Shown here one piece after another: positions 26,726 to 34,812 of a DNA stretch of 64,000 nt. Under the pieces are notes generated by a model. It saw nothing but the letters and a program-made list of their open reading frames with translations, did not search any database and was not told where the DNA came from. The stretch comes from JACVRW01 sp963813495. GTDB taxonomy: Bacteria; Actinomycetota; Thermoleophilia; Solirubrobacterales; Thermoleophilaceae. The DNA lies in assembly GCA_963813495.1 (NCBI GenBank), contig CAWEZC010000005.1, positions 868,001-932,000 on the forward strand, in the 5' to 3' direction. Both the position numbers and the translations under genes were made by a program. The number at the start of each line of letters is the position of its first letter. The first letter of the stretch is position 1.

Positions 26726-27127
26726 ATGGAGCACACTGTCGAACGCGAACTGCTCGTTCCCGACGGACCCGAGGAGGTCTGGCGCTCGCTGGCCGAACCG
26801 GGCTGGCTCGGCGAGGACGCCTCCATCGAGCTGACTCCCGCCGGCGAGGTACGGGCGGGCGAGCGCACCGGCTTCGTGGAGGAGGCCGATGAGCCCTGCC
26901 GCCTCGTGTTCTGGTGGAGCACGCCCGACGAGGACGCCTCACGCGTGGAGCTCGACCTCGAGGCCGTCGACGACGGCACCGTCGTGCGCGTGACCGAGTC
27001 ACGGCCGCTCGAGATCCTGACCGTCCGGGGTCGGGAGCTGGCCGAGGAGCTCGATCTGGCCGGAGGCGCGGGCCCGACGGCCTCCGCTCGCTCCGCGTTC
27101 GCGGGGCCCGCCCTGATGGTCGGCTGA
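26726..27127 (+). CDS. SRPBCC (AHSA1-like) domain protein
   Basis: A 133-residue START/Bet v1-like fold, with VERELLVPDGPEEVWRSLAEPGWLG at the start, then VRAGERTGFVEEADEPCRLVFWW, and a terminal helix. Such domains bind small hydrophobic ligands. Pairs of SRPBCC plus ArsR-type regulator are common, with the SRPBCC protein possibly acting as ligand sensor or effector (inference). A strong GGAGG precedes the ATG. The stop overlaps the arsR start as TGATG. Confidence 0.8.
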   Translation: MEHTVERELLVPDGPEEVWRSLAEPGWLGEDASIELTPAGEVRAGERTGFVEEADEPCRLVFWWSTPDEDASRVELDLEAVDDGTVVRVTESRPLEILTVRGRELAEELDLAGGAGPTASARSAFAGPALMVG

Positions 27128-27462
27128 TGCCGGCGGCCGATCCTGCGGACGCCGTCTTCTCCGCCCTCTCGGACGCCACCCGGCGCGATCTCTTCGCCCG
27201 GCTGGGCCGGGAGGGCGAGGCCAGCGCCACCGGCCTGGCGCGCGACCTGCCGGTGTCACGCCAAGCGGTGCAGAAGCACCTCGCCGCGCTGGCGGACGCG
27301 GGCCTGGTGGCCACGCGTCGCTCCGGGCGCGAGGTCCTCTACCGCTCCACCCCCGCTCCGATGTCCGAGGCCGTGGCCTGGATGGCCGAGGTGGGCGGCG
27401 CCTGGGACGAGCGCCTCGCCGCCCTCCAGCGCCAGCTGGAAAACCGGCGCACCCCCGCCTAG
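27127..27462 (+). CDS. ArsR family HTH transcriptional regulator
   Basis: A 111-residue winged-helix repressor: VFSALSDATRRDLFARLGREGEASATGLARDLPVSRQAVQKHLAALADAGLVATRRSGREVLYR covers the helix-turn-helix and wing. No metal-binding cysteines are seen, so the SdpR-like, non-metal subgroup is likely. It is co-translated with the SRPBCC gene (1-nt overlap), and it presumably binds the two GTGCAAC repeats upstream to control itself and perhaps clpP. Confidence 0.88.
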   Translation: MPAADPADAVFSALSDATRRDLFARLGREGEASATGLARDLPVSRQAVQKHLAALADAGLVATRRSGREVLYRSTPAPMSEAVAWMAEVGGAWDERLAALQRQLENRRTPA

Positions 27463-27465
27463 CAT
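27460..27465 (+). promoter_or_regulatory. Leaderless -10 box of the LysE-family gene
   Basis: TAGCAT, exactly 7 nt before the GTG at 27473. It overlaps the arsR stop codon. Confidence 0.5.
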
Positions 27466-27472
27466 CAGCCCC

Positions 27473-28105
27473 GTGAGCTCGCTGCTGGTGGGATTCGGAC
27501 TCGGCCTGTTCGTGGGCGCCCAGCCCGGGCCGGTGTCGCTGCTCTGCATCCGCAGCGTGCTGCGCGGGGCGATGGCCACCGGTGTGGCCATCGGCGCCGG
27601 GGCGGCGCTCATCGACCTGCTCTACGCGACGCTGGGCCTGGCGGGCGCGGCGCGGCTGCTCGAGTCCGAGGGACTGCGCGTGGCGTTCGGCCTGATCGGC
27701 GCCGGTGTGCTCGGCTACATCGGCGCGCGCACCATGTGGTCGGCCTTCCGCGTTCGCCTCGGCGGTGAGTCGTCGGAGGAGCTGGCCACCCCCTGGCGCG
27801 CATTCGCGACCGCGGTTGCCGCCACCGCATCCAACCCGCTCACGATCGCCACCTGGGCCGCGATCTTCACGGCGGCCGGCGCCGCCGCCGTGGGCGACGC
27901 CGCGTCCTCCGCCACGGGTGCCGCACTCATGCTCGGCGGGGTGGCGCTCGGCACCCTCACGGCATTCACCGGGCTGTCGCTGCTCGTGGCGCTGGTGCGC
28001 CACCGCTTCGGCCCGCGCCTGCTCGCCAGCGTCGACGTCGTGGCCGGCGCCGGCCTACTGGGCTTCGCGGGCGTGCTCGGCCGGCGCGCCGTCGACGAAG
28101 GCTGA
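27473..28105 (+). CDS. LysE family translocator
   Basis: A 210-residue membrane protein with six helices. The N-terminal GLGLFVGAQPGPVSLLCIR carries the conserved GxxPGP motif, and the second half has AATASNPLTIATWAAIF, matching the family NP motif. Members (RhtB, LysE) export amino acids; the substrate is unknown here. The C-terminal 51 bp overlap the 3' end of the convergent terC-like gene. Confidence 0.88.
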   Translation: MSSLLVGFGLGLFVGAQPGPVSLLCIRSVLRGAMATGVAIGAGAALIDLLYATLGLAGAARLLESEGLRVAFGLIGAGVLGYIGARTMWSAFRVRLGGESSEELATPWRAFATAVAATASNPLTIATWAAIFTAAGAAAVGDAASSATGAALMLGGVALGTLTAFTGLSLLVALVRHRFGPRLLASVDVVAGAGLLGFAGVLGRRAVDEG

Positions 28106-29149
28106 ACCTGCGCCGTCGCTGCGGTCCACGTCCGCGTCCAGGTCGTCGTCAGCGCCGGAGTCGTCCTCGCCGCCCGCGTCATCCCCGCCCTGCTTCATCT
28201 GCTCGACGCGCTCCTCGCGCTTGCGCTCGGAGTCGGGATCGCGCCGGTCGGCCCTGACCGAAAGGCCGATGCCGATCGCAAAGGCCACCGCGATCATCGC
28301 GAGGCTCGGCACCGGTCCGATCTTGATGAGGTCCTCGATCAGGAGCTTCACCCCCACCAGGCCGAGCACCACGGCGATCGTCTCGTCGAGGTAGCGGAAG
28401 CGCGCCACCAGGCTCTCCACCAGCACGAACAGCGCGCGCAGGCCCAGCAGGGCGAACACGTTGCCCATCCAGATCAACAGCGGATCGCGAGTGATGGCGA
28501 AGGCGGCGGGAATGGAGTCGATCGCGAAGGCGATGTCGGCGAACACGATCGCCGAGAGGCAGAGGAACAGCGGGGTTGCGTGCCGCCTCCCGTCCTGCTT
28601 GACGAACCAGTGGCCCTCGTGGAACTCGCCCGTGACCGGGAACACCTTGCGCACGCCCCGGACCATCAGGTTCTTGTCGGGATCGACGTTCTCCCCGACA
28701 CCCCTCCAGATCCGATAGGCCAGCACGATCAGCGCTGCGCCCAGCAGGTAGATGAGCACGTGGAAGCGCTCGATCAGCTCCGAACCGGCCAGGATGAAGA
28801 TGCCGCGCATGGCCAGCGCGGCCACGATGCCCCAGAACAGCAGCCGCGGGCGGCGCTCGTAGGGCACGCCGAAATACGAGAAGAGCAGGATGAAGACGAA
28901 CAGGTTGTCGAGCGAGAGCGAGCGCTCGATCAGGTAGACCGTCGTGTAGACCACGGCGTCATCGCTGCCCTCGAGCAGCAGCACCGGCACCGCGGCGAAC
29001 AGCGACAGCGCCAGCCAGCCCACCGACCACCACACGGCCTCCTTGAAGCTGGGCTCACGGCCGCGTGCGAAGAAATGCAGGTCGAGCCACAGGAACACCA
29101 CGAGGGCGACCAGCAGGCCCCCGAGTAGCGCTAGGTCGGCCCCGGTCAT
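28055..29149 (-). CDS. TerC family integral membrane protein
   Basis: A 364-residue protein with eight to nine membrane helices. ERSLSLDNLFVFILLFSYFGVP is the TerC signature with its acidic residue in the membrane, mirrored by the second-half VFADIAFAIDSIPAAFAITRDPLLIWMGNVFALLGLRALFVL. Family members (TerC, Alx, MeeY/MeeF) act in metal, notably Mn2+, export. The C-terminal 75 residues are a very acidic tail (DDAGGEDDSGADDDLDAD), which could be a cytoplasmic metal buffer. The 3' end overlaps the LysE-family gene by 51 bp. Confidence 0.9.
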   Translation of the reverse strand: MTGADLALLGGLLVALVVFLWLDLHFFARGREPSFKEAVWWSVGWLALSLFAAVPVLLLEGSDDAVVYTTVYLIERSLSLDNLFVFILLFSYFGVPYERRPRLLFWGIVAALAMRGIFILAGSELIERFHVLIYLLGAALIVLAYRIWRGVGENVDPDKNLMVRGVRKVFPVTGEFHEGHWFVKQDGRRHATPLFLCLSAIVFADIAFAIDSIPAAFAITRDPLLIWMGNVFALLGLRALFVLVESLVARFRYLDETIAVVLGLVGVKLLIEDLIKIGPVPSLAMIAVAFAIGIGLSVRADRRDPDSERKREERVEQMKQGGDDAGGEDDSGADDDLDADVDRSDGAGSAFVDGAPAEHAREAQ

Positions 29150-29160
29150 TCCTCTGAGCC

Positions 29161-29166
29161 TAGAGT
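29161..29166 (+). promoter_or_regulatory. Leaderless -10 box
   Basis: TAGAGT, 6 nt before the ATG at 29173. Confidence 0.5.
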
Positions 29167-29172
29167 GAGGGC

Positions 29173-30309
29173 ATGCTCGGTCACGTAGCTGTTGGCACCT
29201 GGAGCGGCGGGCGCTTCATGCATTTCGGCGAACCCATCTCCGATGAGCGCTTGGAGGCCCTGCTTCGCCCCGGGGACGGTATCCGCACCGTGATGACCGC
29301 CGACGCCTACGGCGCCGGCGAGGCGGACAGCCTGCTGGGCCGGGCCCTCACCGGCGTGCCGCGCGCCGACTACGCGCTGGCCGGTGCGGTGGGCCACGAC
29401 TTCTACGAGGGCGAACGTGAGGGGGCCAAGGGCTTTCCGCGCTTCACCGACCCGCGCCTGCGCGGGCCCGCGGACTACGCCGGCTACCTGCGCATGGCGG
29501 TCGAGCGCAGCCTGGAGCGCTGCGGCGTCGACTCCTTCGATCTGCTCATGCTGCACAACCCGGACCGGCGCGGGTTCGAGTCTCCCGACGTCTGGGATGC
29601 GCTGCGCGGCCTGCGCGACGAGGGACTGACGCGCTCGCTGGGCCTCGCCCCCGGTCCGGCCAACGGCTTCACGCTCGACGTGATCGGCTGCTTCGAGCGC
29701 TACGGGGAGCTGATCGACTGGGCCATGCTGATCCTCAACCCGCTCGAGCCGTGGCCGGGGGAGCTGGCGCTCGCCGCCGCCTCTGAGCACGACATCCGGG
29801 TGCTCACCCGGGTGGTCGACTACGGCGGCCTGTTCCACGATGACGTACTACCCGGGCACGAGTTTCCCGACCACGACCACCGTGGCTTTCGCCCGGACGG
29901 CTGGGTCGAGGCGGGCCGCGAGAAGCTCGAGCGGATCCGCCCCATCGCCGAGCGGCACGGCCTCACGCCCCTGCAGCTGGCCTGCGCGTGGAACCTCGCC
30001 CACCCGGCTGTCGAATGCGTGGCCCCCACGCTCATCCAGGAGCCGGGCCCTGCCGCCAAGCCGATCGAGCGCAAGCGCGAGGAGCTTGCGCGCGTGCCCG
30101 CCGCGCCGGTGCTCAGCGACGAGGAGCTCGCCGAGATCCGCGCGGTGGGTGACAACACAGGGTCGATGCTGCTCAAGGGAGCGACACCGGACCACGACGG
30201 CGATGAGCGCCCGGACCGCTGGGGCCTGACGCCGGAGCAGTCCGAGCTGGCGGCGCGCTGGCGCATCGACCCCGAGCGCGACCTGCGCAAGAGCGCCGCT
30301 CCCGCCTAG
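29173..30309 (+). CDS. Aldo/keto reductase family protein lacking the catalytic lysine
   Basis: A 378-residue AKR-type TIM barrel. Asp44 and Tyr46 (MTADAYGAGEAD) and His128 (LLMLHNPD) of the tetrad are kept, but the segment that normally reads ATKVG is AGAVG, putting Ala72 where the Lys should be. Reductase activity by the usual mechanism is therefore doubtful. A C-terminal extension of about 40 residues (DERPDRWGLTPEQSELAARW) is also unusual. It is divergent from terC with a 23-bp gap. Confidence 0.8.
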   Translation: MLGHVAVGTWSGGRFMHFGEPISDERLEALLRPGDGIRTVMTADAYGAGEADSLLGRALTGVPRADYALAGAVGHDFYEGEREGAKGFPRFTDPRLRGPADYAGYLRMAVERSLERCGVDSFDLLMLHNPDRRGFESPDVWDALRGLRDEGLTRSLGLAPGPANGFTLDVIGCFERYGELIDWAMLILNPLEPWPGELALAAASEHDIRVLTRVVDYGGLFHDDVLPGHEFPDHDHRGFRPDGWVEAGREKLERIRPIAERHGLTPLQLACAWNLAHPAVECVAPTLIQEPGPAAKPIERKREELARVPAAPVLSDEELAEIRAVGDNTGSMLLKGATPDHDGDERPDRWGLTPEQSELAARWRIDPERDLRKSAAPA

Positions 30310-30316
30310 GCGGGAG

Positions 30317-31429
30317 CTAGGGCTGCAGCAGGTCGGCGCAGCGCTGGAGGGCCTCGGTGTCCTCCGGGCGGGCGTCGTCGAGGCAGTCCGCGTACTCCTC
30401 GAAGTCCTCGGCCGCCGGGGTCGTGCCGTTGTCGGCGCCGGGCACGCCGCCGCCCTGGTCCGAGCCGTCGCCGGCAGGCGGGACCGGCGCGAGCCCTCCC
30501 TGGGCGCCATCACCCTGGGGGGCCCCGCTGAGGCCTTCGACGACGCTGTCGCCGCCCAGTGAGCGCGTCAGCGCCGAGAGCGGGCGCGCGCGGGCCGGCG
30601 CTTCGACCTCCTGGTCGCCGTTCACGTCAGCGAACTCGACGGAGAACTTGATCGAGCCCGAGTCGACGCCGCCGAGGCCCGCCCGGCTGGGCTTGGGGAC
30701 CTCGAACTCGATCCGGCCCGATACGCGCCGGATGATCCCATCCTCCTTGCCCAGGTAGACGTCGAAGCTCGGGTTCTCGACGGCTTCCGCGATGGCGGCG
30801 ACCTGCGTGGGGGTCAGCGGCGTGGGCGGTGTCTGGCCCGTGGCGCCACTCACGGCCGAGCCCGACCTGCGCACGAAACGGTTGAAGTCGGCGAGCAGGC
30901 GCCGTACGTCCAGGCTGCCGGACACGTGGCGGGTCTCCACGCCGGCCACGGTTGCCTCGCCCTCGTCCTGCGCTTCGGAGAGCCAGCTGCGCGGAGTGAA
31001 GCCGAGCTCCGAGAACGACCTCTCGCGGCCGCTGCTGCGCCTGAGCGCCCGGTTGGCTCTGCGCACCGCGGCTCGGGGCTGCTCGTAGTAGACGTCCTGG
31101 AACTTGAGAAAGGCGCGGTCGCCGAGGGTGAGCACGCCCGTGGAGACGGTCTGCCCATTGCCCTCGCTGCCCACCTTGAGCTCGATGTCGGTGGAGGGCA
31201 GCCGGCCGTCGTTGGAGATGAACGGGCCGCTGGCCTCCAGGCGCACCGGCCGCCCGAACGACGAGCTGCCCTTGAGCTCGAGCTCCGCCTCGATCTTCAG
31301 GTCGGCGCTGCGGATGCCGGTGGAGAAGCCCTGGTCGAGCAGGCCCTCGACGTCCTGGGAGTCGTCGTCTCCCGCGCAGGAGGCCAGCACCACCGCGGCG
31401 AAGAGCAGAAGAAGCAGGGGGCGGCGCAC
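30317..31429 (-). CDS. Lipoprotein, LolA/LppX-like fold suspected
   Basis: A 370-residue protein. The signal peptide ends in lipobox LASC (Cys 17). The mature part has ADLKIEAELELKGSS, ASGPFISNDGRLPSTDIEL, ALRRSSG and SGRIEFEVPK strands, suggestive of the open beta-barrel lipoprotein carriers (LppX/LprG, LolA). It then has a Gly/Pro-rich linker and a C-terminal helix with two Cys (EYADCLDDARPEDTEALQRCADLL). A role in lipid or glycan handling at the envelope is inference. The GTG at 31429 was chosen for its leaderless -10 box and signal peptide. Confidence 0.65.
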   Translation of the reverse strand: MRRPLLLLLFAAVVLASCAGDDDSQDVEGLLDQGFSTGIRSADLKIEAELELKGSSSFGRPVRLEASGPFISNDGRLPSTDIELKVGSEGNGQTVSTGVLTLGDRAFLKFQDVYYEQPRAAVRRANRALRRSSGRERSFSELGFTPRSWLSEAQDEGEATVAGVETRHVSGSLDVRRLLADFNRFVRRSGSAVSGATGQTPPTPLTPTQVAAIAEAVENPSFDVYLGKEDGIIRRVSGRIEFEVPKPSRAGLGGVDSGSIKFSVEFADVNGDQEVEAPARARPLSALTRSLGGDSVVEGLSGAPQGDGAQGGLAPVPPAGDGSDQGGGVPGADNGTTPAAEDFEEYADCLDDARPEDTEALQRCADLLQP

Positions 31430-31436
31430 GTGGCGC

Positions 31437-31442
31437 AGAGTA
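31437..31442 (-). promoter_or_regulatory. Leaderless -10 box of the lipoprotein gene
   Basis: TACTCT on the minus strand, exactly 7 nt before the GTG at 31429. Confidence 0.55.
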
Positions 31443-31487
31443 GCTGTAACAGCGCAACTAGCCGCGGGCGTCGTGTTGGACGATCGA

Positions 31488-33083
31488 ATGAGGTATTTCC
31501 GGCGAACAGCTCTGGTCGCGGTAGCGGCCGCGGCCGCGATGGCGGTGCCCGCCCAGGCGGGTGAGGTGATCGTCGTCGATGGCGGCGAGGCCGAGCGGGT
31601 GCAGGACCCGGCGGTGCCGAGCAGGGCGGAGGCTGCGCTCGGCATGCCTGTGGGCGGCGCCGGACCGCTCGGCCGCGAGCTCAGGCCGAGGGCCGCGGTC
31701 GCGCGGACGGCAAGCACCGCCGCCGCGGCGCGGAGCGATGCCCGCGCGGCGCGGGCCTGGCGGGTCGCGCGGTCGTCCAGCCGGCGCGGGCGCAGCGCCG
31801 TCTACGCCGCCCTGCGACGCGAGCTTCGGCGCGAGCAGATCGAGAGCTCCGAGCAGCGCCGCTGGAGGCGCTGGTACGTCCTGTCGCTGCGCGCGCTGCG
31901 CAAGTTGTCCGGCGCCCGCGACAGCCAGCTGCGCTACGTGACGGACTCGGTCGAGGCGCTCGCGCTCTCCGGCCGGCTCACGCCCACCCGCATGCCCGCG
32001 GTCTTCCTCCAGCTGGAGCGCAATCGCCAGTACTGGCGCAAGCTGCCCTACCCCGCCGCCAACGACCAGGTGAGCTTCCGCGGCAGTCAGATTCTGTTTC
32101 AGTACTACGCCGGCCGCGGGCTCCAGCTGCAGCCGCTGTCGACCTTCAAGAAGGCCAATGCCCTGCACGGCTTCTGTGAGCGCGGAGAGGCCGAGTGCGA
32201 CCGGGCCGCGCTGCGGCGGATCCTCGATGAGATGACCGCGCTGGCGGTCAAGCGCGGGCGGCGCTTCATCGCCTGGGAGTACCTCTTTTACTTCGGCGGC
32301 GGCGCGCCACCCTGGATGAGCGGGATGGCCCAGGCCACCGGGATCCAGGCGCTGGGCCGCGCGTCGCGACTGCTCGACGAGCCGGCCTACCTCGCCACGG
32401 CGCGGAGGGCCCTGGGCGCGTTCCAAACCCCTCCTCCCACCGGCGTCAGGACCACCGGCCCGGCGGGCGGGGTGCACTACCTGCAGTACTCGTTCGCTCC
32501 CGGGCTCTACATCTTCAACGCGTTCCTGCAGTCGCTCATCGGCCTGCACGACTTCGGCCAGATCGCAGGCGATCAGCGCGCCCTGAGGCTCTACGACCAG
32601 GCCGAGCCCGAGGCGCGCAAGGAAGTCCCTCTCTCCGATGTGGGCGACTGGTCGCGCTATTCCTATGCCGGCGCCGAGTCAAACAGCGACTACCACGAGC
32701 TGCTGCGCGAGTTCCTCCAGAGCATGTGCACGCGCCGGCTGGGCCCGGTCTACTGCGACTACGCCAAGCGCTACCGCGGCTACCAGGTCGACCCGCCCGT
32801 GCTGACCTATGAGGGCCCGGCGCTCGCCACCGAGGAAACGCCCTCGGCCATCCGCTTCACGGTCTCCAAGCTCTCGGCGGTGGAACTCCAGCTCTACCGG
32901 GGCGACAGGCTCGTGTTCAGCCGGCTGGCCACGTTCCGGCGCGGCAACGGCTCGTTCGCCTGGACGCCGAAGGGCCCGGGCCTGTTCAGCGTAAGGCTCG
33001 CGGCCAAGGAGCTGCGCACCGGGCTGGGCAAACGAGACCGCGCGACGGGCGAGATAGAGGTCGAGGGAGTCCCGGGTCAATAG
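31488..33083 (+). CDS. Secreted D-glucuronyl C5-epimerase family protein
   Basis: A 531-residue protein with a Sec signal peptide (cleavage near AQA-GEV), an Arg/Ala-rich linker and a helical region. The C-terminal (alpha/alpha) barrel of the glucuronyl C5-epimerase family spans about 215-460: RFIAWEYLFYFGGGAPPWMSGMAQATGIQALGRAS and HYLQYSFAPGLYIFNAFLQSLIGLHDF. In animals this family converts glucuronate to iduronate in heparan. The bacterial substrate is unknown, presumably an exported polysaccharide. A C-terminal Ig-like strand region follows. It is divergent from the lipoprotein gene. Confidence 0.8.
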   Translation: MRYFRRTALVAVAAAAAMAVPAQAGEVIVVDGGEAERVQDPAVPSRAEAALGMPVGGAGPLGRELRPRAAVARTASTAAAARSDARAARAWRVARSSSRRGRSAVYAALRRELRREQIESSEQRRWRRWYVLSLRALRKLSGARDSQLRYVTDSVEALALSGRLTPTRMPAVFLQLERNRQYWRKLPYPAANDQVSFRGSQILFQYYAGRGLQLQPLSTFKKANALHGFCERGEAECDRAALRRILDEMTALAVKRGRRFIAWEYLFYFGGGAPPWMSGMAQATGIQALGRASRLLDEPAYLATARRALGAFQTPPPTGVRTTGPAGGVHYLQYSFAPGLYIFNAFLQSLIGLHDFGQIAGDQRALRLYDQAEPEARKEVPLSDVGDWSRYSYAGAESNSDYHELLREFLQSMCTRRLGPVYCDYAKRYRGYQVDPPVLTYEGPALATEETPSAIRFTVSKLSAVELQLYRGDRLVFSRLATFRRGNGSFAWTPKGPGLFSVRLAAKELRTGLGKRDRATGEIEVEGVPGQ

Positions 33084-33086
33084 GAT
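33081..33086 (+). promoter_or_regulatory. Leaderless -10 box of the ArsA-type operon
   Basis: TAGGAT, 7 nt before a TTG (33094) and 10 nt before the ATG (33097). The spacing favours the TTG as start. Confidence 0.5.
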
Positions 33087-33093
33087 CGGGCGC

Positions 33094-34269
33094 TTGATGG
33101 CGCCACGGACGATCCTCTACACCGGCAAGGGCGGAACGGGCAAGACGAGCGTGGCGGCCGCCACGGCGCGCCGCTGCGCCGCCGCCGGGCTGCGTACCGT
33201 CGTGCTCTCGACCGACCCGGCGCACAGCCTGTCCGACTCGCTCGAGGCCGAGCTCGGGTCGCAGCCCACGCAGGCGGGCGACAACCTGTTCGGTCAGGAG
33301 GTCCAGACCCAGCAGGAGATGGAACGCAATTGGAACGGCGTCCAGGAGTGGCTCGGTGACCTGCTGGCCGAGCGCGGCATCGACCGCATCTCGGCCGAGG
33401 AGCTCACCGTCCCGCCGGGCATGGACGAGCTGTTCTCGCTGCTCTGGATCAAGCGCCACCACGACGAGGCGGAGTTCGACGCGCTCGTGGTCGACTGCGC
33501 GCCCACCGGCGAGACCCTGCGTCTGCTCTCGTTCCCGGATGTCGTGACCTGGTGGCTCGAGCGCATTCTGCCCTCGCAGCGTAAGCTCGCCCCCTTCGCG
33601 CGCACGCTGTTCGACATGCCGCTCCCCGGCGAGTCGGTGTTCGAGGACGTGGAACGCCTCGCCCGCAGTCTCGTGGCGATGAACGGCATTCTGCGCGACC
33701 GCTCCCGCACCACCATCCGGCTGGTGATGAGCCCGGACCGGATGGTCGTGAAGGAAGCCATGCGCACCTTCACCTATCTAAACCTCTACGGCTACCTCAC
33801 CGACGCGGTGATCGTGAACCGGATCCTGCCCGCCGAGGGCTACTTCGCCGAATGGCGGGCCGCGCAGGAGGACCAGCTCGCGCTCGTGGAGTCGGCGTTC
33901 AGCCCCGTGCCGGTGCTCAAGGCCCCCTACTTCGAGCGCGAGGTGGTGGGCGACGACATGCTCGACCGGCTGGCGGGCACCCTGTTCGGCGGGGCGGACC
34001 CTGCGGCGATCCTTCACGACCGCGTCAGCCAGGAGCTGGCCACTCAGAACGGGCGCGCCACCCTGCGCGTCGAGGTCCCGTTCGCCGAGCGCGGGGACCT
34101 GAGCCTCAGGAAGATCGGGCTCGAGGTGATCGTGCGGGTGGGTGACCAGAAGCGGACCATCATGCTGCCGCCCGCGTTGGCGGCGTACGCCACCAAGGGT
34201 GCCCGTCTCGACGACGGCGCACTGGAGATCGTGTTCGAGAAGGGTGCTGATGCAGACCGAGCCGGCTGA
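33094..34269 (+). CDS. ArsA/Get3-type ATPase with C-terminal HSP20-like domain
   Basis: A 391-residue SIMIBI ATPase. It has the deviant Walker A GKGGTGKTS, switch I LSTDPAHSLSDSLEAEL, and switch II VVDCAPTGETLRLLSFPD. Residues about 315-385 (RVEVPFAERGDLSLRKIGLEVIVRVG) form the ArsA_HSP20 domain common in actinobacterial homologues. No arsenite-binding cysteine trio is evident, so a chaperone/targeting role like Get3 is as likely as arsenite transport. The TTG at 33094 or ATG at 33097 starts the protein. The next gene overlaps by 20 bp. Confidence 0.88.
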   Translation: MMAPRTILYTGKGGTGKTSVAAATARRCAAAGLRTVVLSTDPAHSLSDSLEAELGSQPTQAGDNLFGQEVQTQQEMERNWNGVQEWLGDLLAERGIDRISAEELTVPPGMDELFSLLWIKRHHDEAEFDALVVDCAPTGETLRLLSFPDVVTWWLERILPSQRKLAPFARTLFDMPLPGESVFEDVERLARSLVAMNGILRDRSRTTIRLVMSPDRMVVKEAMRTFTYLNLYGYLTDAVIVNRILPAEGYFAEWRAAQEDQLALVESAFSPVPVLKAPYFEREVVGDDMLDRLAGTLFGGADPAAILHDRVSQELATQNGRATLRVEVPFAERGDLSLRKIGLEVIVRVGDQKRTIMLPPALAAYATKGARLDDGALEIVFEKGADADRAG

Positions 34270-34513
34270 GCCGATGGGCGAGCGGGAGCCGGACGCCCCG
34301 CCTCCTCCTCCCCCGGGGCAGCCCTTCGACCCCAGCGCGCTGTTCGTGCTGCTCGAAGGCGTGCGCCGCGTCGCGCCGCGCGAGCTCGAGGGTCAGGTGA
34401 CCAAGCTGATCCGGGAGTTCCTGCTCACGTTGCGCTCGCTGATCGACTGGTATCTGGAGCGCCTGGACCGCCCGCGGCGCGATCCGCAGGTGGAGGACAT
34501 CCCGATCGAGTAG
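34250..34513 (+). CDS. Small hypothetical protein coupled to the ArsA-type ATPase
   Basis: An 87-residue protein: a Pro-rich N-terminus, then one helical unit (ALFVLLEGVRRVAPRELEGQVTKLIREFLLTLRSLIDWYLERLD) that looks amphipathic. The ATG at 34250 lies inside the ATPase gene, with GAAGGG upstream, so translation is coupled. The function is unknown; linkage suggests a partner of the ATPase. Confidence 0.65.
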   Translation: MQTEPAEPMGEREPDAPPPPPPGQPFDPSALFVLLEGVRRVAPRELEGQVTKLIREFLLTLRSLIDWYLERLDRPRRDPQVEDIPIE

Positions 34514-34521
34514 CAGCCGAG

Positions 34522-34527
34522 TAGCCT
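34522..34527 (+). promoter_or_regulatory. Leaderless -10 box of the DUF2277 gene
   Basis: TAGCCT, exactly 7 nt before the ATG at 34535. Confidence 0.5.
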
Positions 34528-34534
34528 CAGGGAC

Positions 34535-34804
34535 ATGTGCCGCAACATCCGCACCCTTTACAACTTCGAGCCGCCCGCCACCGACGACGAGGTACAGGCA
34601 GCCGCCCTGCAGTACGTCCGCAAGATCAGCGGGTTCAGCAAGCCCTCTCAGGCGAACGCCGAGGCCTTCGACCGCGCCGTCGAGGCCGTGGCCGCCGTCT
34701 CCTCGCAGCTGCTGGGCGAGCTGGTCACCAACGCGCCGCCCAAGGACCGCGACGAAGAGGCGGCCAAGGCCCGGGCCCGCAGCGCCGCGCGCTACGCGGC
34801 GTAG
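34535..34804 (+). CDS. DUF2277 family protein
   Basis: An 89-residue protein that begins MCRNIRTLYNFEPPATDDEVQAAALQYVRKISGFSKPS, the DUF2277 signature, and continues with a helical EAFDRAVEAVAAVSSQLLGELV segment. This actinobacterial small-protein family is widely conserved and its function unknown. A cupin gene starts 8 bp downstream. Confidence 0.88.
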   Translation: MCRNIRTLYNFEPPATDDEVQAAALQYVRKISGFSKPSQANAEAFDRAVEAVAAVSSQLLGELVTNAPPKDRDEEAAKARARSAARYAA

Positions 34805-34812
34805 AGCGGGCC

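Noticed and set aside
24598..26892. 764-residue plus-strand open frame
   Set aside because: It lies antisense to the M28 peptidase and clpP, both with clear active-site motifs. Its composition (His/Arg/Gly/Ala-rich) is typical of a shadow frame.
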